This document shows positions 23,040 to 34,120 of a stretch of DNA of 64,000 bases, piece by piece. The stretch spans positions 28,291,254 to 28,355,253 of the forward strand of contig NC_087065.1 of assembly GCF_963678635.1 (NCBI RefSeq). The letters run 5' to 3'. The notes under the pieces were generated by a model that was not told where the DNA came from, did not search any database, and worked only from the letters and a program-made list of their open reading frames with translations. Position 1 is the first letter of the stretch, and every line of letters starts with the position of its first letter. Source of the stretch: Symsagittifera roscoffensis (Eukaryota > Xenacoelomorpha > Acoela > Convolutidae). The translations under genes were made by a program, and so were the position numbers.

Positions 23040-23810
23040 TAGAGAGGAATCTGACTGAGCATTTGATGTAGCATTTGATCTAGCATTTGATGTAGCACCA
23101 GAAACGGCAATTTGAGACAAAACCAGAGACGGCGAATTGAGGCGGCGATTTGAGACGGCACCAGACACGGCGATTTACACTAAAAAACTATTTTCTAATA
23201 AAATCCTAGTCAGTAATTAATTTGGTAAAATTAGTTTGAGATTCTGAAATTTAGATGGCTGAATACTGGCTTTGTGAGCAAACTGCGAGCCGAGTTGATT
23301 TCGAGTTAAATTGAGCCGGCAAATTTGGATTTTGCGAGTTGAATTGAGCTGTGCAATTGCGTACTAAGGGTGATTGTCAAAACTAGAAAAAAAACAGTTT
23401 TCTAAAAAAACTGGTCATAAAACATTTTAGTAATATGTTTTGATATTTGAGATTTCGAAATTTACTAAAAATGGAGCGTAGACATACTATCTGATTTACC
23501 GGTCTCTCTGAAAACGGGCAATTTGACATAGGTCAATTTGCATAGGGCCGTTGTTTGCACTAAAAAACAATTTTCTTATAAAAATCTAGTCATAAAATAT
23601 TTTAGTAAAGTATTTTGAGATTTGAAACCTACCGGTAAGGTAAGGTTGGCAATGTTTGAAAGGCTTGGCTTTTTGGCAATTGTTTGCACTGAGTGAGGCT
23701 GAGACGCACAACAAGAGACGTACTACGGCGTCATTTGTTGAGTGTCGGCTAAAAAACAGTTTTTTTTAATAAACTAGCCAGAAACCATTTTAGTAAAATA
23801 CTTTGAGATT
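23040..23810. repeat. Short tandem and interspersed repeats
   Basis: Repeats of gcatttgatgtagca and gagacggc(a/g)cca fill 23050-23170. A 65-bp phrase beginning ctaaaaaac(a/t)(g/a)ttttct and ending ttgagatt occurs at about 23178, 23385, 23560 and 23748, so a roughly 190-bp unit has been duplicated and diverged. Confidence 0.55.
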
Positions 23811-23818
23811 TCGAACTT

Positions 23819-24249
23819 TCACGATGAGGGTCCGACCCCAGGCTGGGATGACCCAGTGGTTGTGGCGCGTCCTCGGACCCGGATCCGGCCTGGCAGGTTT
23901 CCAGTCGCGGTGACTGACGGCGCTGCTGGTCCGCGACTGCGCCCCCGCCCGCTTGCCCAATTATAGGGCATGTCGTCATCACTGGATGAGTCGTCTTCGA
24001 TTCGCCCATCCCTAACCACAGCGTGCTCGCGACCGTGATCCCGCTCGAAGGAACGCAAGAGCGTCCAAGGCAGTGCTCTCCTCCTCGTCCTTGCCCGAGA
24101 GCAGTTCAAAGTCGGAGACACTCCTCAGTTTTTCCGGTTTGGACTCCGAGTCGGAGTCACAGTAGAACACCACTGTCTCGACTTTGATCTGGTCTCCTCC
24201 TTCCTCATCGTCATCCTCATCATTTGTATCCTCGTCCGTGTCAGAGGAA
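23819..24249 (-). CDS. Acidic and arginine/glycine-rich exon, second exon of the RING-like gene
   Basis: After a tttag acceptor at 24250 the minus strand reads SSSDTDEDTNDEDDDEEGG, a strongly acidic stretch with casein-kinase-like serines, then FELLSGKDEEES. From about 24050 the better reading moves to another frame: HAVVRDGRIEDDSSSDDD, GRGRSRG, and a stop at 23819. The switch could be a one-base error, a small unseen intron or decay. The exon is clearly more GC-rich than its surroundings. The splice phase fits the RING-like exon upstream (24420 to 24249). Confidence 0.5.
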
Positions 24250-24419
24250 CTAAACAAAGGTAAAACTTGATCGATATGGAGGAAGGGTTGGATGTTCTTT
24301 TGTGGTTTACATTGGGAAGGTTCAAGTTAGTGGTCAAAGGTGGAAAGAAGAGGTTGTTCACATGGCACAAGGCTTAGTTAGTTTAACATGCAATAAATCA
24401 TGTCAAAAGCAATAGTGAC

Positions 24420-24616
24420 ATGTGCATGAACGAGTGGAAAGGCGGCAAGTCCCGCCGACAGATGGTGCACTTTGGCTCAGGCTCATCCTGTATTTTCATC
24501 CAGCATCTTAAACACAACTTGTGTGCAATACCGCCATCGTGTATTTTATAGAGCTCTTGTTCATCGTCGCAGCAGACAGGGCTCATTTTAGCTTCGTCAT
24601 TGGTGGCATTCATCAT
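24420..24616 (-). CDS. RING-like zinc-finger exon
   Basis: It starts with ATG and encodes about 65 residues: CC, then H-K-L-C-L-R-C, then C-T-I-C-R-R-D-L-P. The spacing H-x2-C-x2-C ... C-x2-C is that of the second half of a RING finger. The first half is unusual, with one CC pair and no Cys before the His, so it may bind a single zinc. RING proteins are usually ubiquitin ligases; that role is inferred only. The donor (CACAT/GTCACT) is weak, but its phase matches the acidic exon at 24249. Confidence 0.5.
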
Positions 24617-24764
24617 GTTTTCTGAAATTCAGTAATTCAGTTAGTTACTCAGACTGCATTCTAAAAATTAGAATCATATTTCAATTTATAGAAAAAAACT
24701 GTTTTTAAAATATCAATTAATAAATATAGTCAATTTGTACATATTCGTTGAAAAAAATGTCCAG

Positions 24765-25780
24765 ATTATGTATTTGATTCTGGTATTAGAAAGTCTTCAG
24801 GCCCTTTTGGCTGATATTTGCTCAGGCAATGCGCCCACTGGCAATTCTCCGCATGACCCACGATGGTGTTAGAAGAGACTGTCCATCTGTTCTTTATTCG
24901 CCAGCCTTTCTGTAGTTGTTGAATTAAAATACAAAGTAATCAAAAATTAGCATGAGAAGTTAAAATGAGTTTTTGGGATGAATTAAGCATTTCAGTATAC
25001 GGGATGACGAAACTCAATTTGTTAGCTTGAATCCTTCGTCGGTACTTTTGTCTTCTCCAACTTCCTTTTAAGTATGTGTCCCAACGACACACCCTTGACT
25101 GCTTTTGGGACAGAGAATTTCGTGGCGGCCGACAAGGAAGCATCAGCATCAATGATATTCCAGAACATTGGCGGCATTGATCGGAACAAAGTTTGAACAT
25201 TAGCTGGCTTAATTGATCGTATATATTCCTAGAATTAAACACAAATGTGAGGTTAAACTTATTTGAAAACTGGAGTCTTATTGGGAGTCCAATTACTTTA
25301 CAAACTGATTACCATTTCCTTTAAGATGTACCGTCTAGCTCTGAGTTCCTCGGGGTATTCCTTCAAAATTTCGTCAACGAAATTGTCCCCATACATTCGG
25401 CTGTCAAAATGGCAACTATCCGCTAAATGATTTTTGAACCCTTTGACGGATTTAGCCGATGGAACTGACAAAGCTCCTTGTTGGCCAATAAACCAGTCTG
25501 TCTGGATCCAGTGGAGAAGATCAACTGCAGGTAATAGACTTGAGTCAGGCATGATCTAACAAAATACCCGAAAAAGATCGACGTTTAATTATAACGATTT
25601 TGAGCTAGTTTTAGGTTCAGATGCGAAAGTCTCTCTCTTACTTTGCCATAGTCAATTGGAGGTAACATGTCAATCTCACTGGAAATCGTGCTACAAGAGC
25701 TACCTGAAACCACGGAAAAACTCTGCCGTTTTCCTGAAGAGTTTTTGGTTTCTGTATCCGCACCAGAGGAGGTCCTTCAT
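24765..25780 (-). CDS. Four-exon gene of unknown function
   Basis: Exons inferred on the minus strand: about 25780-25641 (ends DMLPPIDYGK, donor GTAAGA); 25555-25313 (IMPDSSLLPAVDLLHWIQTD ... RRYILKEM, donor GTAATC); 25228-25046 (EYIRSIKPANVQTLFR ... KRKLEKTK, donor GTACCG); 24909-24765 (KGWRIKNRW ... HAENCQWAHC ... PESNT, stop TAA). All three introns join in phase 0 and every acceptor ends in AG after a pyrimidine-containing tract. The last exon has a CH-rich patch that could bind metal. I do not recognise the family. The 5' end was not found. The long proline-rich frame over 25638-26138 overlaps it and is probably not real. Confidence 0.5.
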
Positions 25781-26104
25781 CTGTTCTCAGATCTGCTTCA
25801 ACCAGACTATGAAGTGGGAAAATGGAGCCCGGTAGAGGAAAGGGCGAAACAAACTCTGGTACAAGAGGAAGTGGATCTGGCCTCAGAAACGGTCCATTCG
25901 GTACCTCGGGAAGTGGTACCATCCTAATTGGCGCAGCTGGCGCAACGATGGGCAACTTGGCGCACCGATGGGTGACTTCCGAGTTATGTTCATCGATAGT
26001 ACTTGTCACTTCTTGAGCGGTAATTTTAGTACCAACAGTACCTGGAGCAGTGCCGTTGGAGCAGTGCCCTTGTTCATTGATAGTACTTGTAACTTCATTG
26101 ATAG

Positions 26105-26508
26105 TAATTGGCAACCGATTTAATATTAAAATTTTCAAACTAAAGTTTTCTTTCAGTTAAAATTGAACAAATGATAATTTTTTTATACCCCGCCCACTGC
26201 GACCAAAGATTTGCTTTTACTGTTTATGATCCAGCCGTAATCGTATTTTTTCTCAAACTCCAATCAGGCTTTGGCTCTTCTTCCATTCGACCCAAATGAA
26301 TTCAACTATCTAACACTCATAGTAATAACACTACCAATAACCTAGTTCAATTGAAGCACCAAATTCTAAATTTTAAATTGTTGCACAGAAATAACAAATT
26401 AAATAAGATGAGGAAAAATTGCAAAACCAAGGTAGAAACAAAATTTTAAAATGTCAGTAAAAATGCAAAGTATTTTGTAAAAGTTTTTTAAAAATGCATT
26501 TTCAGGCT
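26105..26508 (+). repeat. Third, partial copy of the large-repeat leader
   Basis: 26105-26508 matches 1488-1888 (and 12920-13320) at roughly 95 percent. It begins at ttggcaaccgatttaatatt and stops exactly at aaatgcattttcag, where the other copies continue into the acidic start exon. Here an unrelated minus-strand frame (26508-26699), rich in Asp, Lys and Gln, sits in that position instead. Confidence 0.75.
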
Positions 26509-26699
26509 TAAATTTGTTCCAGGTTGTCTTTCTGCTCGTCGTCTTGGTCTTTGTCGTCTTTCTGCTGGTTTCCAAGGCATTTCTTACGGTAATCCGTCTT
26601 GTCGTCTGCCTCTTTGTTGTTGTCGTGATACAGTCTAGTTGCGCAGAAGTGGACTGAATTATTTGGCTTAGTGCTAAAACAGTTTGAAAATGAAGTCAA
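26508..26699 (-). other. Charged exon-like ORF, unknown
   Basis: The 63 codons contain QQKDDKDQDDEQKDNLEQI, a charged low-complexity stretch. It starts at ATG and ends exactly at the boundary with the repeat copy at 26105-26508. Either it is an exon of the gene that supplied the repeat, or it is unrelated. No homology recognised. Confidence 0.25.
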
Positions 26700-26880
26700 T
26701 AAAAATATCTTATTTTATGTCCGATTTCAAAAGCACACATCTTCACTCACTCTGATCTTCGCTGATTTCATCCTCGCAGATCAATTTTGCCCTCCTCTGC
26801 TTCGCTCTGAATGGTAATTGGCACCCCTCATAAGTGTCCCACAGATAGTTCTAACTTTTCCTAGTCAGAGAGAGATTAGC

Positions 26881-27530
26881 TTTCGTTTGAGCCCAGATCT
26901 TCGATTGGCTCTTGTTCTGTCCCAGCATCCAGGCGACAACACATGCTCTGCAGTTCTGTAGCAGTCGCTGAAACCCTCCGTGCCACAGAACATGCAACTC
27001 AGTTTCTGCAGTTTTGCATCCCTCTTCTAGCATCGCTTTTCAGCAAAATGGCGGATTATGTTGCTTTTTTGCGAAAATTGTTGATCGCACTCTGGAAACG
27101 AAAAGAAAAATAAAATCAGCCCAAGAAAGGATTAATATTTAGACAGTAAATTTTTCACATTATTGATTTTGTTACAAAAATTGGTATGCGGACTATAGTT
27201 AGGCTAAGACATCGTTAGCCCTCGTTACAAAAGCAAAGCCCTCCATACAATATAAAATTGATTCATATTTGAGGTGGGGGAAAAGGAAAAAGATCCAATA
27301 ATTTTAGTGGAATCCGCAAATTCTTTATCACTATCCATAAAATTTTTTAGAAGCTAGGATCAAATATTTTAGAACCTTTTTCACATCAAATTTGGGATAT
27401 CCTTTAGAATATGAAACCGGTACCTCAATTGTGAAATGCGAGCCTTACATTTTATTATGATAAAAAAAAATTTAAAAAAAACGTCTTTTAGGCCACAATA
27501 ATTGTGATGCACGTTTACTTCGTTGTTTTA
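26881..27530 (+). repeat. 650-bp direct repeat, copy 1
   Basis: It starts at tttcgtttgagcccagatct and ends at gtttacttcgttgtttta. It matches 30077-30733 at about 95 percent, including agcagtcgctgaa(a/g)ccctcc and the ggtatgcggactata block. No coding content is convincing in it. Confidence 0.85.
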
Positions 27531-27539
27531 AAATTATCC

Positions 27540-27845
27540 TGAAGAGGCGCGGATTCGATATCTTAACCTTTTTTTTGGGAGCCATATTCTTTACCTCCAG
27601 GCCATCAGACCCGTTAGTATTCTAAGATAAACGTTAAGAATCATGATAAACTTACTTTTGCACTCGAAGCCAGTCGAAGCATATCGGGTTGATCGGTAAT
27701 TAATAAAGGAAATCACATCAAAAAGAAAAGCAAATCAAATCTAAAAATAATTTTAAATTAAATTGATAGGATCAACCGCAATTTTTCAATATTAAAAAAT
27801 CATTTTTTCAAGAAATAATAATTTATATTAAAATTCTTGATGGCA
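27540..27845. other. Unassigned stretch
   Basis: AT-rich. No gene or repeat identified. Confidence 0.4.
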
Positions 27846-27849
27846 TATT

Positions 27850-27943
27850 CGTTACAAGGTACCATAAAGGGGAGAAAATAACAGTATCCAAAACCGCGGT
27901 TTTGGATCTTGTTATTTTTCCCCTCTGCGGTATCTTTGTAGCG
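27850..27943. repeat. 94-bp palindrome
   Basis: Two arms of about 47 bp meet at 27896/27897 with no spacer (centre aaccgcggtt). The inner 17 bp pair almost perfectly (atccaaaaccg). The outer part keeps ggggagaaaataac against its complement, and ttacaa at the end. Homology stops abruptly outside both arms. Confidence 0.7.
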
Positions 27944-28084
27944 ACTCGGGTTGACCACCAAAAGGCGCAACCCAGGGAATATCACCCTATAAAGATATAT
28001 CCCCCTAAATTGCCCCCACGAATTTTGTACCCTGTTAACTACCCCCATTTTAAAATCTCAAATACTCATTATAACTCGTTGCAG

Positions 28085-28480
28085 TTCTGCAAAATTCCAA
28101 AACTGATTACAGTTCGTTGCAGTTCTGCTAAATCCCAAATATTGACAAAATCCCAATTACTGACAAAAAGTTCTGCAATATTTGGGATTTTGTCACTATT
28201 TGGTATTTTGTCAGTAATTGGGATTTTGTCAGTATTTGGGGTTTTATCAGTAATTGGGATTTTGTCAGCATTTAGAATTTTGTCAGTAATTAGAATTTTG
28301 TCGGTATTTGGGATTTTGTCAGTATTTGGGGTTTTGTCACTATTGGGATTTTGTCAGTATTTAGGATTTTGTCAGTAATTGGGATTTTAACAGTATTTGG
28401 GATTTTGTCAGTAATTGGGATTTATATCATATTTGGGATTTTGTCAGAATTTGGCTTTTGTCAGTATTCGAGATTTTGCA
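28085..28480 (+). repeat. 18-bp minisatellite with an inverted block
   Basis: About 15 units of attgggattttgtcagta with small variations run from 28177 to about 28460. Just before them, 28131-28170 holds two units in the opposite orientation, so the start of the array can fold on itself. The frame at 27902-28378 reads a six-residue repeat (GILSVI, GVLSVF) produced by the array and is not evidence of a gene. Confidence 0.85.
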
Positions 28481-28619
28481 ACTGCAAAAAACTTGTCCCT
28501 GTATATTGAGATTTTCTCATTGAGTTAAAATTTGTAATGTAAATTGGAACAAAATTGGAAAGATTTGATCAGTATTTGAGATTGATTTGAAAAACGATTG
28601 AGATTTTGCAAAACTAGAA

Positions 28620-28850
28620 CAAACTATTTCAGTTTTTAGGATGGGCAATAGACTGCGCGGCGCCATTACACATTCCTTTCGGTCAAAATTTGAGGTTTTC
28701 AGTATTTGGGATAGATTGCACGGCGCCATTACACATTCCTCTCCGTCAAGATTTGGGATTTTACAAACCTCGAACGAACGACTACTTCAGTATTTGGGAT
28801 GAGAAATAGACTGAACGGCGCCATTAACTCCTGTCAGTTTTAAGATTTTT
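28620..28850. repeat. Three diverged 90-bp repeats
   Basis: The phrase cggcgccattacacattcct with gggatagattg upstream recurs at about 28660, 28720 and 28815. Confidence 0.5.
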
Positions 28851-29017
28851 CCAAACCTGAACGGACGATTTCCGTATTTGTGGTGGGTTAATAAACTAAA
28901 TTTGTGATGATATAATTAGTGTTTTGTTTACTGGAAAAAATATTTTAGAAGGTGAAAAACTTTTTTCAAGAAAGCAAAATGTTGGGACATATAACAGAAA
29001 AAATGACGAGCGTATAA

Positions 29018-29482
29018 GAGGAGCGTATGATAATCACGAATTATGAAATAAAACACTTGAAAATCCAATTAATCAAACTCAAGAAACACTAATTAGTGAC
29101 TCTTTTAGTTGATTAGTTGACAGCTTAAAAAGTATCGGAACAATTATGACTCTAGTTGGCTATGAAGTCTATCCGATGGCTTTGAAGCTTAATCCAAGTT
29201 TGGCCAAGTCGGTTAGACCAAGATAAAAATCACAGTATAGTTAAACTGGTTGTTTCAAAAACTATTGATCTCCTCCGATTACCATAACCATTTGAGGAGC
29301 GTATGATAATCACTGATTATGAAGTCTAAACACTTGAAAATCCAATTAATCAATCAAGAAACAATTGGTGACTATTTTAGTTGACAGCTTAAAAAATATC
29401 AAAACTATTATGACGCTATGAAGCTTCATAATTGTTTTGATAAGTTTGGCCAAGCCGGTTAGGCTAAGCTAAAAATCACACC
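29018..29482. repeat. Two copies of a 190-220 bp repeat
   Basis: 29018-29236 and 29296-29482 share aggagcgtatgataatcac, cacttgaaaatccaattaatca, gttgacagcttaaaaa and tttggccaag(t/c)cggttag in the same order, with small indels. Non-coding. Confidence 0.7.
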
Positions 29483-29639
29483 AGAATCCAAAATATGTTT
29501 TGCAATTAAGCAAATGTGTAACTCCACGGATATGGATAACTTAAGTAACACCCTCTATTCATTCATCACTGCACTTATGTCAAATTCAGGTTTAAAATCT
29601 TCTAAATTTATTCGTTACTGCACCTGAAACAATTCCGAT

Positions 29640-29955
29640 ACAAAAAGCGACAAAACAACCGAGATACGAATTGGGATGCACAAATCGACGCGTACGAAAC
29701 GACAAAAAAAATTGAACGACTCGCTCGATACGAAAAACGACTCTTCGATGACCGAGAAAAGTATGGATCAACAATTGTGGAAACGCTATTCGATAGCATC
29801 AGATAATGATCGAAAATTTGTAGACGCCAAAATTCTTGACGAAATAGCAGAAAAAGAATTGGCAAACAAATTTCAGTTTCAGAAATGGTCGATGGAACTA
29901 TATTGGAAGCTGAACGAAAAATAGCAATACCATGGACCGCAGTCATTCGATTGTA
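29640..29955 (+). pseudogene. Decayed charged coding segment, unknown
   Basis: Three protein-like stretches follow in different frames: IERLARYEKRLFDDREKYGS, then DRKFVDAKILDEIAEKELAN, then SEMVDGTILEAERKIAIPW. The order suggests one coiled-coil-like gene with two frame changes. It lies upstream of the P/S/T-rich exon at 30749. Family not recognised. Confidence 0.35.
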
Positions 29956-30076
29956 GTAGCAGCAGGAATCATGCAGATGTTAATTTTACGGGGCTTCAAG
30001 GAAATACCTTGGAACAAAAAACTGAAGAACCTGGTCAAGTTTCTTTTTTCAGAAACAATGCCACCCAAATACTCTT

Positions 30077-30733
30077 TCATTTGAGCCCAGATCTTCGATT
30101 GGCTCTTGTTCTCTCACAACATCCAGGCGACAACACATGCTCTGCAATTCTGTAGCAGTCGCTGAAGCCCTCCGTGCCACAGAACATGCAACTCAGTTTC
30201 TGCAGTTTTGCATCCCTCTTCTAGCATCTCTTTTCAGCAAAATGGTGGATCATGTTGCTTTTTTCGAAAATTGTTGATCACACTCTGGAAACGAAAAGAA
30301 AAATAAAATCAGCCCAAGAAAGGATTAATATTCAGACAGTAAAATTTTTTTCACAATATCGATTTTGTTACAAAAATTGGTATGCGGACTATAATTAGGC
30401 TAAGACATCGTTAGCCCTCGCTACAAAAGCAAAGCCCTCCATTCAATATAAAATTGATTCATATTTGAGGTGGGGAAAAAGGAAAAAGATCCTATAATTT
30501 TAGTGGAATCCCTAAACTCTTAATCACTATCCATATCATTTTTTAAAAGCCAGGATCAAATATTTTAGAACTTTTGTCACATCAAGTTTGTGATACCCTT
30601 TAGAATGTGAAACCGGTACCTCAATTGTGAAATGCGAGCCTTAAATTTTATCACGATAGGAAAAAAAATTTCTGAAAAAACGTGTTTTAGGCCACAATAA
30701 TTGTGATGCACGTTTACTTCGTTGTTTTAAAAA
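30077..30733 (+). repeat. 650-bp direct repeat, copy 2
   Basis: It matches copy 1 at 26881-27530. It is flanked by agaaacaatgccacccaaatactc (about 30052-30075) and an almost identical 24-bp phrase at about 30735-30758, with roughly four mismatches. It therefore sits inside a duplication of an exon start. Confidence 0.8.
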
Positions 30734-30737
30734 CATC

Positions 30738-31305
30738 CGGCAGAAACAATGCTACCCAAGTATTCACATTTTAGTGTTATTAACCATCAGAACAGATCGA
30801 CACCGCCCTTAGAACAGTTAGGATATGCATCAAGAACCCCGACATCAACAGAATCAGCAATTTCACAACCATTAGCTCTTCCATCACCCTCAGAACCATC
30901 AAGAAGTTCAGTAACCGCATCCCTATACAGGCACTATCATATTCAATTTTCGAAGCATAAGATTCCTCGCGAGATTACTCGAAAGAGATCACTGGAGAAA
31001 CTACAAGAAATGCGCAAGGGTCTGAAAGATTTTAGCGCCAAGCTCTGTTTTATGTTCAATGTCATAGAATTAGCCTCCAAGGACTAATGGAAGTAGCTGA
31101 AAAAGACTCCCAGAGAATAAAACGCGGTAAAGGTGGTCGGAAAAAACGTAGGTTTACTTTTTCGACCGTTTTATAATTACTCGTTTATTTACGAAACGGG
31201 GATCTTTGGAAGATTTCAAGTACGATGTGGCTAAGGCGACAAAAACCGGAAACGTTGACGATATTATCAACACTATTCGATCTCGGCTTGAAATAACAGG
31301 CTTTT
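30738..31305 (+). pseudogene. Ser/Thr/Pro-rich exon of an unknown gene, with decayed continuation
   Basis: 30749-31087 is open from ATG: MLPKYSHFSVINHQN, then a region rich in Ser, Thr and Pro, then a basic helix (KIPREITRKRSLEKLQEMRK). After the stop at 31085 the sequence still reads as protein in another frame: KRGKGGRKKRRF, and SLEDFKYDVAKATKTGNVDD up to 31305. A shortened copy of its first codons lies before the 650-bp repeat (30057), so the insertion interrupted or duplicated the exon. No family recognised. Confidence 0.35.
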
Positions 31306-31355
31306 AATCATTCGTTCTTTCTCCTAGACACGTTCGTTGAGCAACCGCCGAAATA

Positions 31356-32404
31356 GTGATTCACTTCACAAACTTCTGTCAGCCCGAGAAAACATTTTCT
31401 GGATTTCGAAGTGACCTAGAGTCTTGCGTCAAAGCATTTGCATTTTTTTCACTGGAGACCACGGAGCTTCAAGGATTACGCGTGGATATTTGGGGAGAAA
31501 GCTGTGAGATTGGTGGTGTGAAGGTTACCAGTATCGCTTTCAGGCTCCTCGATGTCATGATTACTGTACAGTCGACTAGCAGCGTTTTCTGTTTCACAGG
31601 TAAGTCAATTTTGTTTTGGAAACATGTCTCTCATGATTATTAGTCTCGGCATCGCTTATATGTTATAATTAGTCAGTATGGTTACCTTTATTTGCTCTTT
31701 AACTAAACTAAGCGCTTTGGCTCCACGCAGTACTATCTTCCAAAAAAGATATTTGTCAAATCGAGCAGAGCGCAAAATATTTTGCATACGGACAAAAGCC
31801 AGTGCGGAATTTGAGAGCAAATAAATAATAATTGTTAATAAAATCCACAACCAAGACTTAAAACACTGAGAATTCAAATTTATGAATGTACGTAACCCTT
31901 AGATTAATTTTATCATTAAATTCAGCGTACCGTGGAAAAGACAGCAGATACGCTATGGAGCAGAACATTGGTCCCACCACAGCAGGCGACCATGAATCGG
32001 ATTGGTTGTACATCCAAACAAATTCCCTCAGACAGTTAGGAGCAAAGCTGACCTAATGTGGCGATTCACCATTTTTGTTGCGGCTGGTTATTGGGGTCTC
32101 TAATGAGCAGTCATCTGATACAGTCTCGTGGCTCCCACTGTATATGTCAAATGACACTACAGACTTCCGCCCACTAAGTTGCGAGCCAGAGACTGGTAAA
32201 AGAGCTGAAATCAAAGTGCCATTTCGAAAAAAGTTAACCAAGACGTCACTGGTCAGCATCGAAGACATTCGATGCGTTTGTCCAGATGCCACCCACATGA
32301 ATACTCGATGTGTGGAAACAAATCTTCGTGAAATGGCACAAAAAATAACCAATGATATGCATCCTCTCGAAAAGTTTGCCATTCAGCGCTTTGAGAAAAA
32401 TTGA
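31356..32404 (+). pseudogene. Two-exon unknown gene with an in-frame stop
   Basis: The first exon ends at a strong donor (cag/gtaagt) near 31601 after STSSVFCFT. The next begins after attcag at 31924 and reads YRGKDSRYAMEQNIGPTTAG. The frame passes one TAA (about 32053) and continues open through VIGVSNEQSSDTVSWLPLYM and IRCVCPDATHMNTRCVE to 32402. Spliced phase is consistent. Four Cys in the last part may pair or bind metal. I do not recognise the family. The TAA suggests decay. Confidence 0.45.
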
Positions 32405-32439
32405 CCAGATTGGGGGCCAGAAAGCCATTTTTTCATTTC

Positions 32440-33443
32440 ACAACTGTCTCGATAGGAGGAACAGACAAAGCTGGCAAAGTGGGTGCAGTCTCTCGTTCTG
32501 GAATCTGTGCGCTGACTGTCATCGCTGACAAGGAAGAAATTGAAGATTTCTCTGAATGAGTATGGAAAAATGAAGTTGTTGTTCGCCCCAAAGAAAATAC
32601 AGATACGTACGTTAAGTCTGTGAAAGTGCTACAAGCCATCTACGCGAATCTCTTCTCAAAGTTCCTGTAAAAACCCTCGGGTGCATCACCACTAAGGATG
32701 CCAGTGAATTTTCGAGAAAGAGCTTGAATGAATGCTCGCAAATACTAAGAGCAAGAGGTGATTTTACGCTATAGAGTACAAAAAGTGGACTGAAATTTAC
32801 TATCAAGTTTCAGTGCTTATCTTTGGAGAACAAGGATTGACTCCCTACAAACTAAAATTAGTCCTAATGCCACAGGTTGTGGTGAGCAGTTTTATACGAA
32901 GTCCCTGGGAACTTTTGTGCGAAGCTCTCGAAAAACCCAGCCACCATACGAACAAGGATTTTCATCGTAGGACAATGCGTGCGAGGCGGAAGAACATTGC
33001 ATAACCAATACCCATTATTCCTCGAAATGTTTTTTTCATTCAGCAATTTCATCAAATCTGGCGTATTTACAAATATGTCGAAGAAATCTAGAATTTCCGA
33101 AAATTGCCGTCGGTGAAAAGTGTCCATCTAGTCTGCTGCTTTCTGGTTTGCAATTTTATGTGCGGGAAAGAAAGCAAAATTGATTCTAGCACCACAGGCT
33201 ATGGTGGAAAAATGGATCCATGATTTAGGAGCTACTGTCCTAACCAAAGACAATGCTCAAACCATTCTTCGGGAACATTCCAAGACATCTATCTGCTTTC
33301 TTCTGCTGAAAGATGACAAATATTTGGTCAAAGGAACAATGACTGTTGAGGAACGGTTGCAAAACCGAGTAACTGAAAACGAGTCAACAACTGATTTGGA
33401 ATTCAGTGATACTGAGCAAAAACCAAACGAAAGAGCTGGCTAA
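32440..33443 (+). pseudogene. Decayed coding stretch, probably the continuation of the previous gene
   Basis: Reading frames change several times. 32447-32660 reads GGTDKAGKVGAVSRSGICAL and VVVRPKENTDTYVKSVKVLQ with one TGA between. 32860-33170 reads NATGCGEQFYTKSLGTFVRS and DNACEAEEHCITNTHYS. 33180-33443 is open for 87 codons (KWIHDLGATVLTKDNAQTIL). These are clearly former coding sequence, because Cys/His-rich and charged motifs survive, but I cannot name the protein. Confidence 0.35.
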
Positions 33444-33600
33444 AAGAACTATCACCTGCTGCCATCCAGTGCCGTAAACTTGCGGGTAGTGATTTCAAGT
33501 TTTTGAAGCTAGAATACTTAGTTTACTCTCTTTACTCTGATTCAGTTATTGATCCGACATCTTACCAGCTACATCCGGGGAGAATTTATTAGCTATTTAC

Positions 33601-33902
33601 GTCAATGACAAGCGACCACTTTTGATGGGGCAATGTCAATTTAGCGGTGAAAGTAAGGTTTCTGCAATCGTTGCTCTAAAGAAACAAAGAGCTGAAAAAT
33701 CACCGTAGATTCTAAATACTGAACCCCCAGTACCCCCTTCTTGTAGCTGAACGAACTCAGCTCACATAGTACCCAGCTCACATCAGCACAACAAAACGAG
33801 AGATCAATTTCGAAGAGTTCAGTATTAAAACGACGTTCAAGTAACCCACACTAGTTCAAGTAACCCACACTGGCTGAAATTATCTGGTGGCCACGTATTT
33901 AT
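33601..33902 (+). repeat. 300-bp repeat, copy A
   Basis: It runs from tcaatgacaagcgaccactt to ctggtggccacgtatttat and matches 35648-35950 at about 97 percent. Its last 40 bp are the start of the integrase fragment repeated at 35355 and 35925. Confidence 0.85.
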
Positions 33903-34029
33903 GCCCTACAAATCCCGTCGGGGGCCTTTCTTGGGGTCCTTTCGTGGTGTCTAGGACAACAAGCCGGGTTGACTTCAAACCGAAGAGATTTCAGGGCAAA
34001 ATTGAAGGTTTACAAGCACCTCAAATTGC

Positions 34030-34120
34030 TTAACCGTTGTCTGTGGAATCCATGTACAAATCTTAAATCATTACTCAACTAAGTTCGTGGATATACCCTT
34101 TAAGAATCTAAAATCTTTGT
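34030..34120. repeat. 90-bp dispersed repeat, copy 1
   Basis: It carries the phrases gtctgtggaatcca, acaaatcttaa and ttcgtggatatacccttt in this order. The same three are found at 37437-37507. The ggaatcca core is related to the ggattccgca family at 20185-20480. Confidence 0.6.

Noticed and set aside
25638-26138. 166-codon proline-rich minus-strand ORF
   Set aside because: Its first codons come from the repeat at 26105. A different frame over the same DNA ends with a good donor and joins in phase to the next exon.
27902-28378. 158-codon ORF with six-residue repeats
   Set aside because: It is a product of the 18-bp minisatellite; the period is a multiple of three.
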